64,000 bases of DNA from DASQZT01 sp035638575 (lineage in GTDB: Bacteria; Acidobacteriota; Terriglobia; Bryobacterales; Bryobacteraceae), in NCBI GenBank assembly GCA_035638575.1, contig DASQZT010000043.1, positions 1 to 64,000 on the forward strand, given 5' to 3'. Both the position numbers and the translations under genes were made by a program. Every line of letters begins with the position of its first letter. Position 1 is the first letter of the stretch. The notes beneath the pieces were generated by a model that saw nothing but the letters and a program-made list of their open reading frames with translations, was not told the DNA's origin and searched no databases. Below are positions 50,739-59,586 of this stretch, one piece after another.

Positions 50739-51643
50739 TGCGAACCGCCTTGTGCTTCGCCGCCGTATTCGCCGCGGGGCTGGCGTTGGTTCATGCGCAA
50801 TCCGCGGGCCAGACATTCGCGACCGCGCAGGAAGCGGCCCAGGCGTTAATCGACGCCACCGCGAAAAACGATACCGCGGCGCTCTTGAAGATTTTCGGAC
50901 CCGCCGGCAAGGACATCGCCGAGTCCGGCGATGCAGCCGAAGACAAAGCCGGCCGTGAGCGCTTCGCCGGCCTCGCGCAATCCAAAATGCAGGTCTCCAC
51001 GGACCCCGGCAATCCGAACCGCGCGACCCTGATCGTGGGGCCGGATGACTGGCCGTTCCCGGTTCCCCTGGTCCATAAGAACAACCACTGGTATTTCGAT
51101 TCGGCGGCGGGACGGGTGGAGGTGCTGGCGCGCCGCGTGGGCCGCAACGAAATGACGGCCATCGACGTGTGCCGCGGCTACGTGGAAGCCCAAACGGAGT
51201 ATGCCGCCCACGACCGCGACGCGGACGGCATACTCGAGTATGCCCAGAAAATCGTGAGCACTCCCGGCAAGAAGGACGGGCTGTATTGGGAAGGCGAGTC
51301 CGACAACCTGGTGCCCAAGGGTTTCGCCGATGCTGCCGCCGCCCTGTTCGCCGAGGGAAAGAAGCCCTCGCCGTATCACGGCTACTACTTCCATATCCTG
51401 AAAGCCCAGGGGCCCGACGCCCCCGGCGGCGCTATGGATTATGTCGTAAAAGGCAAGATGATCGGCGGATTCGCGCTGATCGCTTACCCGGCCGAATATG
51501 GCGTGTCGGGCATCAAGACCTTCCTGGTCAGCCACCACGGCGTCGTCTACGAGAAGGATCTCGGCAGTGTCACGGCTACCCTAGCCCGCCAGGTTACCCG
51601 CTTCAATCCGGATAAGACCTGGAAGGCGATAACCGGCGAGTAA
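50735..51643 (+). CDS. DUF2950 exported protein
   Basis: A 302-residue protein with signal peptide (TALCFAAVFAAGLALVHAQ). Family features include FATAQEAAQALIDATAKND, DVCRGYVEAQTEYAAHDRD, GLYWEGE, and YHGYYFHILKAQGPDAPGGA. The start shares ATGA with the DUF3300 stop, so both are translated together. An intrinsic terminator follows 27 bases after the stop, closing the two-gene operon. Function unknown. Confidence 0.85.
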   Translation: MMRTALCFAAVFAAGLALVHAQSAGQTFATAQEAAQALIDATAKNDTAALLKIFGPAGKDIAESGDAAEDKAGRERFAGLAQSKMQVSTDPGNPNRATLIVGPDDWPFPVPLVHKNNHWYFDSAAGRVEVLARRVGRNEMTAIDVCRGYVEAQTEYAAHDRDADGILEYAQKIVSTPGKKDGLYWEGESDNLVPKGFADAAAALFAEGKKPSPYHGYYFHILKAQGPDAPGGAMDYVVKGKMIGGFALIAYPAEYGVSGIKTFLVSHHGVVYEKDLGSVTATLARQVTRFNPDKTWKAITGE

Positions 51644-51670
51644 CCAGACCTCGTGGAACCCTCCGGGTCC

Positions 51671-51703
51671 GTCCCGACTCGTCGGGGCGCTTCTCTTTTT
51701 CTT
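51671..51703 (+). terminator. Rho-independent terminator of the DUF3300-DUF2950 operon
   Basis: GTCCCGA (51671-51677), loop CTCG, and TCGGGGC (51682-51688) form a seven-pair stem with one G-T wobble, followed by GC and TTCTCTTTTTCTT. It lies 27 bases after the DUF2950 stop. Confidence 0.7.
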
Positions 51704-51871
51704 GATCCCCATCCATGTCCTTATAGTGTTCGTTCCTTCACAATCGCCGGTGCCTGGCGATCTCCCTCCGCGGCCGGAGTTTCGCCTGCTGATGCCGGTG
51801 AACCGCTTCCCGTGCCCCTTGGCCCGGGGTGCCGTTGGGCGAAAACCACCGTTCCGCGCCGGAAGGGGCCG

Positions 51872-51901
51872 TTGACAACTTTCGATCTGTCGGCGTATAT
51901 T
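51872..51901 (+). promoter_or_regulatory. Sigma-70 promoter upstream of rpsA
   Basis: TTGACA (51872-51877), an 18-base spacer and TATATT (51896-51901) give a near-consensus housekeeping promoter, fitting a highly expressed ribosomal gene. A leader of about 160 bases would precede the rpsA start. The rest of the gap 51704-52066 shows no gene. Confidence 0.7.
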
Positions 51902-52066
51902 TGCTAACATACTGACCTCTCAAGTGGTTGCCGGTAATTGGTGCATGGTCTCGACCAACAACGTAACGGGTGAAGCTGAAGCGTACCTGCTCACGTTTGC
52001 TTGCATTCCGTCGCAGCACCCGCGAACCCTGCTGCCATCGGTGACTCAGTGATCGGCGGAGGCGTC

Positions 52067-53785
52067 ATGGCCGTAGACCATAACAACGGGCAAGTGGACC
52101 CTGGGGTTCCCGAAAACTACGAGGATCTCCTCGATGATTACAGCCACTTTGCCCCGCCGGCCGCCGATGAAGTTTTGCAGGGAACAGTCCTGGGCATTAC
52201 TGGTAAGGACGTAATCATCGATTTCGGCTACAAATGTGAAGGCCTCGTCCCCATAGAGCAGTTTCAGACCCGCACCGGTGAAATCACCGTTCAGGCCGGC
52301 GACGTGGTCGACGTGATGATCGAGCACGGCGAGCAGCCCGAAGGCTACGTGCTCCTCTCCCACACCCGCGCGGCCCGCTTGCGCATCTGGGACAACCTCG
52401 ACAAAGCCCACCAGGAGCAGTTGGTCATTTCCGGTCACGTGCTGGGGCGCGTGAAGGGAGGCCTCGCCGTCGACGTCGGGATCAAAGCTTTCATGCCGGG
52501 CTCCCAGGCGGACCCGCGGCCCGTCCACAACCTGGATGCGCTGGTGGGACAGGACATCCCGGTCAAGATCATCAAGCTCAACCGCCGCCGCGGCAATGTA
52601 GTGGTCTCGCGGAAAGCCGCGGTCGAGGAGGAGATCAACCTCCGCAAGAGCGCCACGCTCGAGCACCTGGCGGAAGGCGCCGTGGTGACCGGCGTGGTGA
52701 AGAACCTCACGGACTACGGCGCGTTCATTGATCTCGGCGGCCTGGACGGCCTCCTGCACGTCACCGACATGTCCTACGGCCGGATTAACCATCCCTCCGA
52801 AGTGCTCCACGTGGGAGACGAGATCACCGTCAAGATACTCAAGTTCGACCGCGGCAAGGAGCGCGTTTCCCTCGGAATCAAGCAGCTCGAGCCCGACCCA
52901 TGGGAGACCGTGGCCGCACGCTACCCCGCCAACGGCCGCGTCATCGGGCGCGTGGTCAACGTCACCGACTACGGCGCTTTCGTCGAGCTGGAGCCCGGCG
53001 TAGAAGGCCTGATCCATATCAGCGAGATGACCTGGTCGCGGCGCATGAAGCACCCCTCCAAAGTCGTCAAGCCGGGTGACCAGGTGGAAGCCGTGATCCT
53101 CGAAGTGCACCAGAAGGACCGCCGCATTTCCCTCGGCCTGAAACAGCTCGAGCCCAACCCGTGGACCACCATCGACAGCCGCTACAGCGTGGGTTCGGTG
53201 GTCGAAGGGCGCGTGCGCAATATGACCGATTTCGGCGCGTTTATCGAGATCGAGGAGGGCATCGACGGCCTGGTGCATGTTTCCGACCTCTCCTGGACCA
53301 AGCGCGTTAAGCATCCCTCCGAGATCCTGAAGAAGGGTCAGGTCGTGCAGGCCGTGATCTTGAATATCGATTCGGGCTCCCACCGCCTCTCGCTAGGCAT
53401 CAAGCAGCTTCAGCCCGACGCCTGGGAAAGTTATTTTCAACATCACCAGGTGGGCGACACGGTGCACGGGCGGGTGTGCCGCCTGGCCAGTTTCGGCGGG
53501 GCGTTTGTCGAATTGGCCGAGGGGGTGGAAGGGCTCTGCCACTTCTCCGAGGTGCCCGGCTATTCCGGGCGGCGCGGATCCGAGGAGCCACCCCTGGCCC
53601 TGGGTCAGGAATTGGACTTTAAAGTCATTAAAATGAGCGAGGCGGAGAAGAAAATCGGCCTCAGCCTGCGCGCCGTGGCCGACGACGAGGAAAAAAACCG
53701 CCTGGAGGATTATCAGCGTCAGGCCGCCGCCGCCACCACCACCATCGAAGAGGTCATGAGCCTGAAGGACCGTAACCCCGAGTAG
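52067..53785 (+). CDS. rpsA: 30S ribosomal protein S1
   Basis: From ATG 52067, with GGAGG five bases upstream, the protein has 572 residues and six S1 RNA-binding repeats. Visible repeats include LQGTVLGITGKDVIIDFGYK, VVTGVVKNLTDYGAFIDLGG, VIGRVVNVTDYGAFVELEPG, VVEGRVRNMTDFGAFIEIEE and VHGRVCRLASFGGAFVELAE. S1 brings mRNA to the 30S subunit. The longer frame from 52001 adds 22 poor residues. HU and HIT genes follow, though HU has its own promoter. Confidence 0.94.
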   Translation: MAVDHNNGQVDPGVPENYEDLLDDYSHFAPPAADEVLQGTVLGITGKDVIIDFGYKCEGLVPIEQFQTRTGEITVQAGDVVDVMIEHGEQPEGYVLLSHTRAARLRIWDNLDKAHQEQLVISGHVLGRVKGGLAVDVGIKAFMPGSQADPRPVHNLDALVGQDIPVKIIKLNRRRGNVVVSRKAAVEEEINLRKSATLEHLAEGAVVTGVVKNLTDYGAFIDLGGLDGLLHVTDMSYGRINHPSEVLHVGDEITVKILKFDRGKERVSLGIKQLEPDPWETVAARYPANGRVIGRVVNVTDYGAFVELEPGVEGLIHISEMTWSRRMKHPSKVVKPGDQVEAVILEVHQKDRRISLGLKQLEPNPWTTIDSRYSVGSVVEGRVRNMTDFGAFIEIEEGIDGLVHVSDLSWTKRVKHPSEILKKGQVVQAVILNIDSGSHRLSLGIKQLQPDAWESYFQHHQVGDTVHGRVCRLASFGGAFVELAEGVEGLCHFSEVPGYSGRRGSEEPPLALGQELDFKVIKMSEAEKKIGLSLRAVADDEEKNRLEDYQRQAAAATTTIEEVMSLKDRNPE

Positions 53786-53786
53786 C

Positions 53787-53815
53787 TTGCAAATCTTTTG
53801 TATTCACGAGATACT
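53787..53815 (+). promoter_or_regulatory. Promoter upstream of the HU/IHF gene
   Basis: TTGCAA (53787-53792), a 17-base spacer and GATACT (53810-53815) match a sigma-70 promoter. It starts right at the rpsA stop; the HU start codon is 40 bases downstream, with AGGAGA upstream of it. Confidence 0.6.
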
Positions 53816-53854
53816 GCGTTTTTGTATTTGTTTCACAAGAAGTAGGAGAGTGCG

Positions 53855-54175
53855 ATGACAAAGGCCGATCTGATTGAAGAAGTCTCCCGGGTTGTGGAGA
53901 TGACGCGGAAGGAGTCCGAGGTCATCGTGGAGGCCATTTTCGACAGCATCGTGCGTTCCCTGCGCACCGGCGACAAAATCGAGATCCGTGGTTTCGGCAG
54001 TTTCCGCACGCGCCAGAGGCAGCCCCGCATCGGCCGCAACCCGAAGACGGGAGCGCGGGTTGACGTCCCCGCTAAGAAAATTCCGTATTTCAAGCCTAGC
54101 AAAGAGCTGAAGGACGTGGTCAACAATTCGGCCACCCCGATGCCGCCGTCCGAAGAGGTTTCCAACCCGCTCTAG
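53855..54175 (+). CDS. HU/IHF-family DNA-bending protein
   Basis: The 106-residue protein opens MTKADLIEEVSRVVEMTRKE and carries the DNA-binding arm sentence IRGFGSFRTRQRQPRIGRNP and VPAKKIPYFKPSKELKD. This is closest to IHF-beta-like proteins by position after rpsA, where ihfB usually sits, but Acidobacterial HU homologues look similar. An acidic/proline tail of ~12 residues follows. It has its own promoter and a ribosome binding site (AGGAGA). Confidence 0.93.
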   Translation: MTKADLIEEVSRVVEMTRKESEVIVEAIFDSIVRSLRTGDKIEIRGFGSFRTRQRQPRIGRNPKTGARVDVPAKKIPYFKPSKELKDVVNNSATPMPPSEEVSNPL

Positions 54176-54193
54176 CGGCGGCTCTCCCCCGGC

Positions 54194-54679
54194 ATGGATT
54201 ATCTTTGGACCCCCTGGCGCTACCAGTACATCACCAAGTCGGGGGAACCCGGTGAGTGCATTTTCTGCGCGGCGGCACGCGGCGATCGCGACCAGGACAG
54301 CCTGATCGTTCACCGCGCGGAGCGCAATTTCGTCATCCTCAACCGGTTCCCCTACACTAACGGGCACATCATGGTCGTGCCCTACGAGCACGTGGCCAAC
54401 CTCGAAGACCTGTCGGACGCCGCGCTGGTGGAATTGATCCGCCTGGCGCGCTCGAGCGAGAAGCACCTGCGCGCTCTCTACCGTCCCGAGGGGCTGAACC
54501 TGGGGATCAACATCGGGCGCAGCGCCGGGGCGGGCATCGCGGACCATGTCCACCTGCACATCCTGCCGCGCTGGACCGGCGACACCAACTTCATGACCGC
54601 CGTGGGCGAGACGCGGGTGCTGCCCGAGGACCTGGCGGCTACCTGGGAGAAGTTGCGGCAGGCGTTTACGGCCCGGTGA
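54194..54679 (+). CDS. HIT-family nucleotide hydrolase/phosphorylase
   Basis: A 161-residue protein with the catalytic histidine triad HVHLHILPRW and an N-terminal CIFCAAARGD zinc-type motif, plus NRFPYTNGHIMVVPYEHV. It belongs to the HIT branch containing Ap4A phosphorylases (Rv2613c type), which remove dinucleoside polyphosphates. It begins 18 bases after the HU stop and converges on the DUF2071 gene, overlapping it by 14 bases. Confidence 0.88.
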   Translation: MDYLWTPWRYQYITKSGEPGECIFCAAARGDRDQDSLIVHRAERNFVILNRFPYTNGHIMVVPYEHVANLEDLSDAALVELIRLARSSEKHLRALYRPEGLNLGINIGRSAGAGIADHVHLHILPRWTGDTNFMTAVGETRVLPEDLAATWEKLRQAFTAR

Positions 54680-55466
54680 TGCGGCTGCCGGGATAAACCG
54701 CCACCGTCGATCCCTCCGCCAGGAACGCCGAATCCGGCGGCCGGTTCAAGTAGCTCGCCAACTGTGGCCCGTAGAGCGCCGCCATTTCGCCCTCGAAGCT
54801 CGCGCTGGCCGCGGTCCACACGCGCCACGGATCGTGTTCCACCTGGTACTCCAGGCAGCCACCGTCCGGTTGCGTGGCGTAGCCCCAGTAGTGCTCCGTG
54901 ATGAACTGCTCGAACGAGCCCTCTGCCGGCATCATCGGGCGTCCGGAACATTCCAGGCGCAGCGTGTTCCAGTTCCCGCCGTGCCGCCAACGGTACTCTG
55001 CCTGGATGCGGCCGTGCTCTGATACCGGCTCCATGATCCGGTGAGCCATGGGCAGCGAAATGTAGTTCTCGTGAAAAAACAGGCGCGCCACCGTGGCCAC
55101 CGCCGACCTGGGAACGATCTCGCGCACGAACACCACTCCGCGCCGCGATTCACCTCCGGACGTGCGCCCCGTCGCGCCTCCCCGCGCGCCCCCGGTTCCA
55201 CCACCAGCCCCTTCCCCCGTCACCCGGCGCACGTAAAATCGCAGGTTGACCTCGTCGAAATCGGAGTGGAACGGAATCCACATGCCGCGAACCCGGGCGC
55301 TCAGAAAACGGAACCCCACCAGGCTGACGTAGGTCTTTCCGGCGAACTGGTCCGGCTCCGTGCCGGGCGGAACCAGGTTCGCGATCCGCGCGGGATCGAT
55401 TTCGTAGTTCAGCATCACCAGGTATCGCCACTCGGCGCTCAGAAAAGGACGCGGTCGGGTAGGCAT
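54666..55466 (-). CDS. DUF2071 (YqjF-like) protein
   Basis: A 266-residue soluble protein. It starts MPTRPRPFLSAEWRYLVMLN, followed by PPGTEPDQFAGKTYVSLVGF and DEVNLRFYVRR, the usual DUF2071 opening. A Gly-rich linker (GAGGGTGGARGGATGR) interrupts the middle, which seems unusual. The fold resembles acetoacetate decarboxylase, but no catalytic function is established. Its start is two bases from the sulfatase stop, so it is likely expressed with that gene. Confidence 0.8.
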   Translation of the reverse strand: MPTRPRPFLSAEWRYLVMLNYEIDPARIANLVPPGTEPDQFAGKTYVSLVGFRFLSARVRGMWIPFHSDFDEVNLRFYVRRVTGEGAGGGTGGARGGATGRTSGGESRRGVVFVREIVPRSAVATVARLFFHENYISLPMAHRIMEPVSEHGRIQAEYRWRHGGNWNTLRLECSGRPMMPAEGSFEQFITEHYWGYATQPDGGCLEYQVEHDPWRVWTAASASFEGEMAALYGPQLASYLNRPPDSAFLAEGSTVAVYPGSRITGP

Positions 55467-55468
55467 GG

Positions 55469-56908
55469 CTAGGAGTATGGGAACCAGCTCGGCTCGATCG
55501 CCGGAGCGGCCCCGCTGGCTTCGCGAATCCGCTCCAGCATCCGCTTGCGCAGGCCCTCCGACACCTGCTGGTACGGCGCGCGCCCCGCCAGGTTGACCTG
55601 CTGGTAGGGGTCGCCGAAAAGGTCGTATAAGATGTACTCCACGTACTTCTCAGCGGAAGCCACGGCCCTCCACCCCGGCGGTTTCGGCGCCGAGACCGCG
55701 TACGTGTACTGCGGCGTGCGCAGCCCGCGCCCGGTCACGAACTCCGACATCTCGAAGTACACCTCGTTGCTCCATCCCTCCGTGCGGCGGTCGAGCAGCC
55801 TGAGAAAGCTGTGGCCCTGCATGGATGCTGGAACCGGCACGCCCACCGCTTCCAGCAGCGTGGGCGCGAAGTCCACCTGGCTGACCAGTTGGTCCACCGC
55901 CATCGACCGGTTGAAGCTCGGCCCCTCGATGATCAGCGGGATGTGAATCGAGCCTTCGTGCGGGCTGCGCTTGTACTCAGTGTTGCGCGTCTTGAAGTGG
56001 CAGGCGTGATCGCTGAAGAAGGCCAGGATGGTGTTGCGGTCGAGTCCGGTTTCCGCCAGCGTCCTGCGGATCGTTCCGACCGTCTCGTCCATCTTGGCCA
56101 CGCACCTGTAGTAGTCCGAAAGCTGGCTGGGCCACGAGCCCGGAAACGGTCGCAGGTCGGGCGGGATGTATGGATTGGGATACCGCTTGGCGAACTCCTT
56201 GGGCGGATCGAAGGTGTCGCTGTCGTTCTGGTGATGCACCTCGAGATACGACAGGACCAGCAGGAACGGCGATTTCAAGGAGCGCAGAAACCGTTGCGCG
56301 CGGCCCGTCATGAAGTCGGTCCGATACTGTCCCGAGAAGTGGATCGGCTTGCCGTCGTTGTCGAACAGGTCGCCTTCGTAGGCGTGCGAGGTGTGCTCCA
56401 GCGCGTTGGCGCCTTCCCAAAGGTCGGCGAACCCGCCGCGTTGCGCGGGCGGCACCGCACCGGCGATCTCGGCGCCGTTGCCCGCGCCCGCCGCGAGGTG
56501 CCACTTGCCCATGTAGTTTGCCGAATATCCCTGCTGGCGGAGCGTGCCGGCCAGCGTGACGGCGTTCTCCGCCAGCCCGAACCCGTTCTTCCACACGCCG
56601 TGCCGGCTCGGGTACTGTCCGGTGAAGATGCTGGCGCGCGCCGGTGCGCACACCGGCTGGTTGCAGAATGCCGATCGGAACAGTACGCCGCGATTGGCCA
56701 TCTGGTCGAGATTCGGCGTCAGGTTCATGGGGTTCAGCCCCATGGCGCCGACGCAGTCCCAGCGGAACTGGTCGGAGATGATCAGGATGATGTTGGGCCG
56801 CGTGGCGTTGGCGCCGGTCTGTGCCGCCGCCTCCGCGGGAAGCCCCGCGTACATCGCCGCGGGGACTGCCGAGAGCCACTCTCTCCGCGTCGGGCCGTTG
56901 GTTGCCAT
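55469..56908 (-). CDS. Sulfatase with Cys-type active site
   Basis: From ATG 56908 the protein has 479 residues and a signal (TRREWLSAVPAAMY). The S1 sulfatase metal site IILIISDQFRWD is followed by the formylglycine motif CAPAR (Cys87) in VCAPARASIFTGQYP, and by HHQND and SDHACHF. It cleaves sulfate esters, probably from a sulfated sugar. The cysteine must become formylglycine; the radical-SAM maturase at 58.4 kb can do this without oxygen. It is divergent from the second sulfatase (46 bases between starts) and leads into DUF2071. Confidence 0.9.
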   Translation of the reverse strand: MATNGPTRREWLSAVPAAMYAGLPAEAAAQTGANATRPNIILIISDQFRWDCVGAMGLNPMNLTPNLDQMANRGVLFRSAFCNQPVCAPARASIFTGQYPSRHGVWKNGFGLAENAVTLAGTLRQQGYSANYMGKWHLAAGAGNGAEIAGAVPPAQRGGFADLWEGANALEHTSHAYEGDLFDNDGKPIHFSGQYRTDFMTGRAQRFLRSLKSPFLLVLSYLEVHHQNDSDTFDPPKEFAKRYPNPYIPPDLRPFPGSWPSQLSDYYRCVAKMDETVGTIRRTLAETGLDRNTILAFFSDHACHFKTRNTEYKRSPHEGSIHIPLIIEGPSFNRSMAVDQLVSQVDFAPTLLEAVGVPVPASMQGHSFLRLLDRRTEGWSNEVYFEMSEFVTGRGLRTPQYTYAVSAPKPPGWRAVASAEKYVEYILYDLFGDPYQQVNLAGRAPYQQVSEGLRKRMLERIREASGAAPAIEPSWFPYS

Positions 56909-56954
56909 GACCGCAGTATGCCGCAATCGTGCCGTCGTGCGCTAGCATGTGGCC

Positions 56955-58331
56955 ATGGTCTCCCGCAGAGCTTTCCTCACCGCCGCGGCTGCCGGCGCGG
57001 CCGCGCAAACACGCAACGAGGCCCCGCAAACGCGCAATGAGGCCCGCCGCCCCAATTTCATCTTCTTCCTGGCGGACGACCTGGGCTGCCACGACCTCGG
57101 CTGCTGGGGCGCCACCGATCTGCAGTCGCCCAACATCGACGCCCTGGCTTCCTCCGGCGCGCGCTTCACCAACTGGTACGCCGCCGCGCCGGTGTGCGCC
57201 CCATCTCGAGCCGGCCTTCTCACCGGCCGCTATCCCATCCGCGCGGGCGTGCCCGATAACGGTCCGCCGCTCGCCCCCACGGAACGCACCATCGCGTCGC
57301 TGCTGAAGCCCGCCGGTTATGCCACCGGCATTTTTGGGAAGTGGCACCTGGGTTCCGGGCCCGACACCGCGCCCAACGCCCACGGCTTCGACCGCTTCTT
57401 CGGCTTTCACTCGGGCTGCATCGACTTCTTCTCGCACCGCTACTATTGGGGCGAGCCGCGCACCGTGAACTATCACGACCTCTGGCGCAACCGCACCGAA
57501 GTTTTCGAAGACGGCCAGTATTCCACCGAGCTGTTCACCCGCGAGGCCGTCCAGTTCATTCGCGACAACCGCGCCAACCCGTTCTTCCTATACCTGCCGT
57601 TCAACGCCGTGCACTATCCCATGCACGCCCCGCAAAAATACGTGGCGCGCTTTCGCTCGCTCGATCCCGAGCGGCGCACCTACGCGGCCATGCTGGCGGC
57701 GGCGGATGACGGCGTGGGGCAGGTGATCGCCGCCCTCCGGGAGCTTCGGCTCGACGAGCGGACGCTCGTGTTTTTCAGCGCCGACAACGGCGCCACCCGC
57801 GAAGCGCGCGCGGGGCTCGATCAGAAGCCCGCCACCGCCGGCCGCAACCTTCCGTTCCGCGGCAACAAGTTCAGCGCGTTCGATGGCGGCATGCACGTGC
57901 CCATGATCCTGAGCTGGCCCGGCATGATTCCGAAGGCGCAAGTGCTGCCGCAAGTCGGCAGCCATCTGGACGTGCTGCCCACCATCTGCCAGGCGGCCGG
58001 CGTAAACGTGCCCGCCGACCGGACCATGGACGGCTTCGATGTGCTTCCCATGGCGGTCGCCTCCGCCCGGTCGCGCCACGATGCCATCTACTGGTCCTCT
58101 GGCGGGCAGCTCGCCGTGCGCCGCGGCAATTGGAAGCTGGTCAAGAACGGCAAGACCTTCGACGGCACGCCGCAGGGCAGCCAGTCTCTCGAAGGCGACG
58201 ACGCCCTATTCCTTTCGAACCTGGACGAGGACCAGGCGGAATCGCAAAACCTCCGCCACCGCTTTCCTGACATCGCCGACGAGCTGGAGACCATGGCGGA
58301 ACAGTGGCTGAAGTCCGTCAAGAACCCGTAA
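56955..58331 (+). CDS. Sulfatase with Cys-type active site (second copy)
   Basis: From ATG 56955 (an in-frame GTG lies six bases upstream) the protein has 458 residues. A twin-arginine-like signal (VSRRAFLTAAAAGAAAQ) is followed by a duplicated TRNEAPQTRNEAR stretch. The sulfatase core has FIFFLADDLGCHDLGCWG, CAPSR with Cys81 as formylglycine precursor, and FFSADNGATREA. It resembles N-acetylgalactosamine-6-sulfatase/arylsulfatase-type enzymes. Its own maturase follows 34 bases later. Confidence 0.9.
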   Translation: MVSRRAFLTAAAAGAAAQTRNEAPQTRNEARRPNFIFFLADDLGCHDLGCWGATDLQSPNIDALASSGARFTNWYAAAPVCAPSRAGLLTGRYPIRAGVPDNGPPLAPTERTIASLLKPAGYATGIFGKWHLGSGPDTAPNAHGFDRFFGFHSGCIDFFSHRYYWGEPRTVNYHDLWRNRTEVFEDGQYSTELFTREAVQFIRDNRANPFFLYLPFNAVHYPMHAPQKYVARFRSLDPERRTYAAMLAAADDGVGQVIAALRELRLDERTLVFFSADNGATREARAGLDQKPATAGRNLPFRGNKFSAFDGGMHVPMILSWPGMIPKAQVLPQVGSHLDVLPTICQAAGVNVPADRTMDGFDVLPMAVASARSRHDAIYWSSGGQLAVRRGNWKLVKNGKTFDGTPQGSQSLEGDDALFLSNLDEDQAESQNLRHRFPDIADELETMAEQWLKSVKNP

Positions 58332-58365
58332 GGGCCCCCCTCCCTCCCCCTGCTACACTCGATAC

Positions 58366-59586
58366 ATGGGTGCGGGCACGAATCTTTTCCCGCTGTACTC
58401 GGAGAGCGTGGTCACCGGCGCGGCGCCGCGCATCAGCTCCCTGCTGATCAAGCCCGCTTCGGCGGTCTGCAACCTCGCCTGCGCCTACTGCTTCTATCTC
58501 GATCGCGACGCCGATCCCTACCAGGCCCTCCCCGGACGCCGCATGACCCTCGACACGCTCGAGCGCCTCGTCGACTCCTACCTTTTCTACTCCTACCCGC
58601 AAAGCGTCTTCGCGTTTCAGGGCGGCGAACCCACCCTGGCCGGCCTGCCGTTCTTCGAGAAGCTCGTGGAGTTCGAAAAGCAGTACGGCCGCAACGGCCA
58701 GAGCGTCAGCAACGCCATCCAGACCAACGGCATCCTGCTGGACAAGCACTGGTGCGACCTCTTCCGCGAGTATCAGTGGCTGGTGGGCCTCTCGCTCGAC
58801 GGCCCCGAAGAGATGAACGACCGCTACCGTGTCCACAAGGAGGGCCGCGGCACCTGGAAGCGCGTGATCCAGAGCGTCGAGCTGCTCCAGCAGCAGCGCG
58901 TGGAGTTCAACATCCTTTGCGTGCTCAGCCAGGCGAACGTCGGCCGCCCCAAGGAGTTGTACCGGTTCTTCCGCGGGCTGGGCATCGATCACATGCAGTT
59001 CATTCCGCTGGCGGAGTTCGATGCCGCCGGCGCGCCCCTGCCCTACACCATAACCGCCGAGCAGTACGGCCGATTCCTGGTCGAGGTGTTCGACGCATGG
59101 TGGCCCGACCGCCGCAACGTCCGCATCCGCTTCTTCGACAACCTGGCGGAAGCCTTGGCCGGACAAAAGCCCGGCACCTGCACCATGCATGAAACATGCG
59201 ACAGCTACGTGGTGGTGGAGTACAACGGCGACGTCTACCCCTGCGACTTCTTCGTGGAAACCGCCTGGAAGCTGGGCAACATCACGCTCGACTCGTGGGC
59301 CGAGATCGCGCGCCGCACCCGCCGCTACAGTTTCGCCTCTAAGAAGACGCTGGCCCATCCCGAGTGCCAGGTCTGCGAGTACCAGAACATCTGCCACGGC
59401 GGATGCCCCAAGTTCCGCCACGGGCCGCATGGCAAGTTCGAGGAGCTGGACTACTTCTGCGCGGCGTACAAGATGATCTACGCCCGCGGCGTCGAGCCGC
59501 TGCGCAAGGAGTTGCGCCGCATCATGCCTGCCCCTCCCGAAACAGCCCGAATTCCGAGATCGCCGGGCATGCGGCCGCTTGCGTGA
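58366..59586 (+). CDS. Anaerobic sulfatase maturase (radical SAM/SPASM)
   Basis: A 406-residue enzyme of the anSME family, which oxidises the sulfatase active-site cysteine to formylglycine. The radical-SAM cluster is CNLACAYC (Cys35, Cys39, Cys42), followed by FAFQGGEPTLAG. The C-terminal SPASM clusters use cysteines in TCTMHETCDSY, YPCDFF, CQVCEYQNICHGGCPKF and DYFCAAY. It lies 34 bases after the second sulfatase, so enzyme and modifier are likely co-expressed. Its 3' end overlaps the convergent fucosidase gene by 65 bases. Confidence 0.93.
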   Translation: MGAGTNLFPLYSESVVTGAAPRISSLLIKPASAVCNLACAYCFYLDRDADPYQALPGRRMTLDTLERLVDSYLFYSYPQSVFAFQGGEPTLAGLPFFEKLVEFEKQYGRNGQSVSNAIQTNGILLDKHWCDLFREYQWLVGLSLDGPEEMNDRYRVHKEGRGTWKRVIQSVELLQQQRVEFNILCVLSQANVGRPKELYRFFRGLGIDHMQFIPLAEFDAAGAPLPYTITAEQYGRFLVEVFDAWWPDRRNVRIRFFDNLAEALAGQKPGTCTMHETCDSYVVVEYNGDVYPCDFFVETAWKLGNITLDSWAEIARRTRRYSFASKKTLAHPECQVCEYQNICHGGCPKFRHGPHGKFEELDYFCAAYKMIYARGVEPLRKELRRIMPAPPETARIPRSPGMRPLA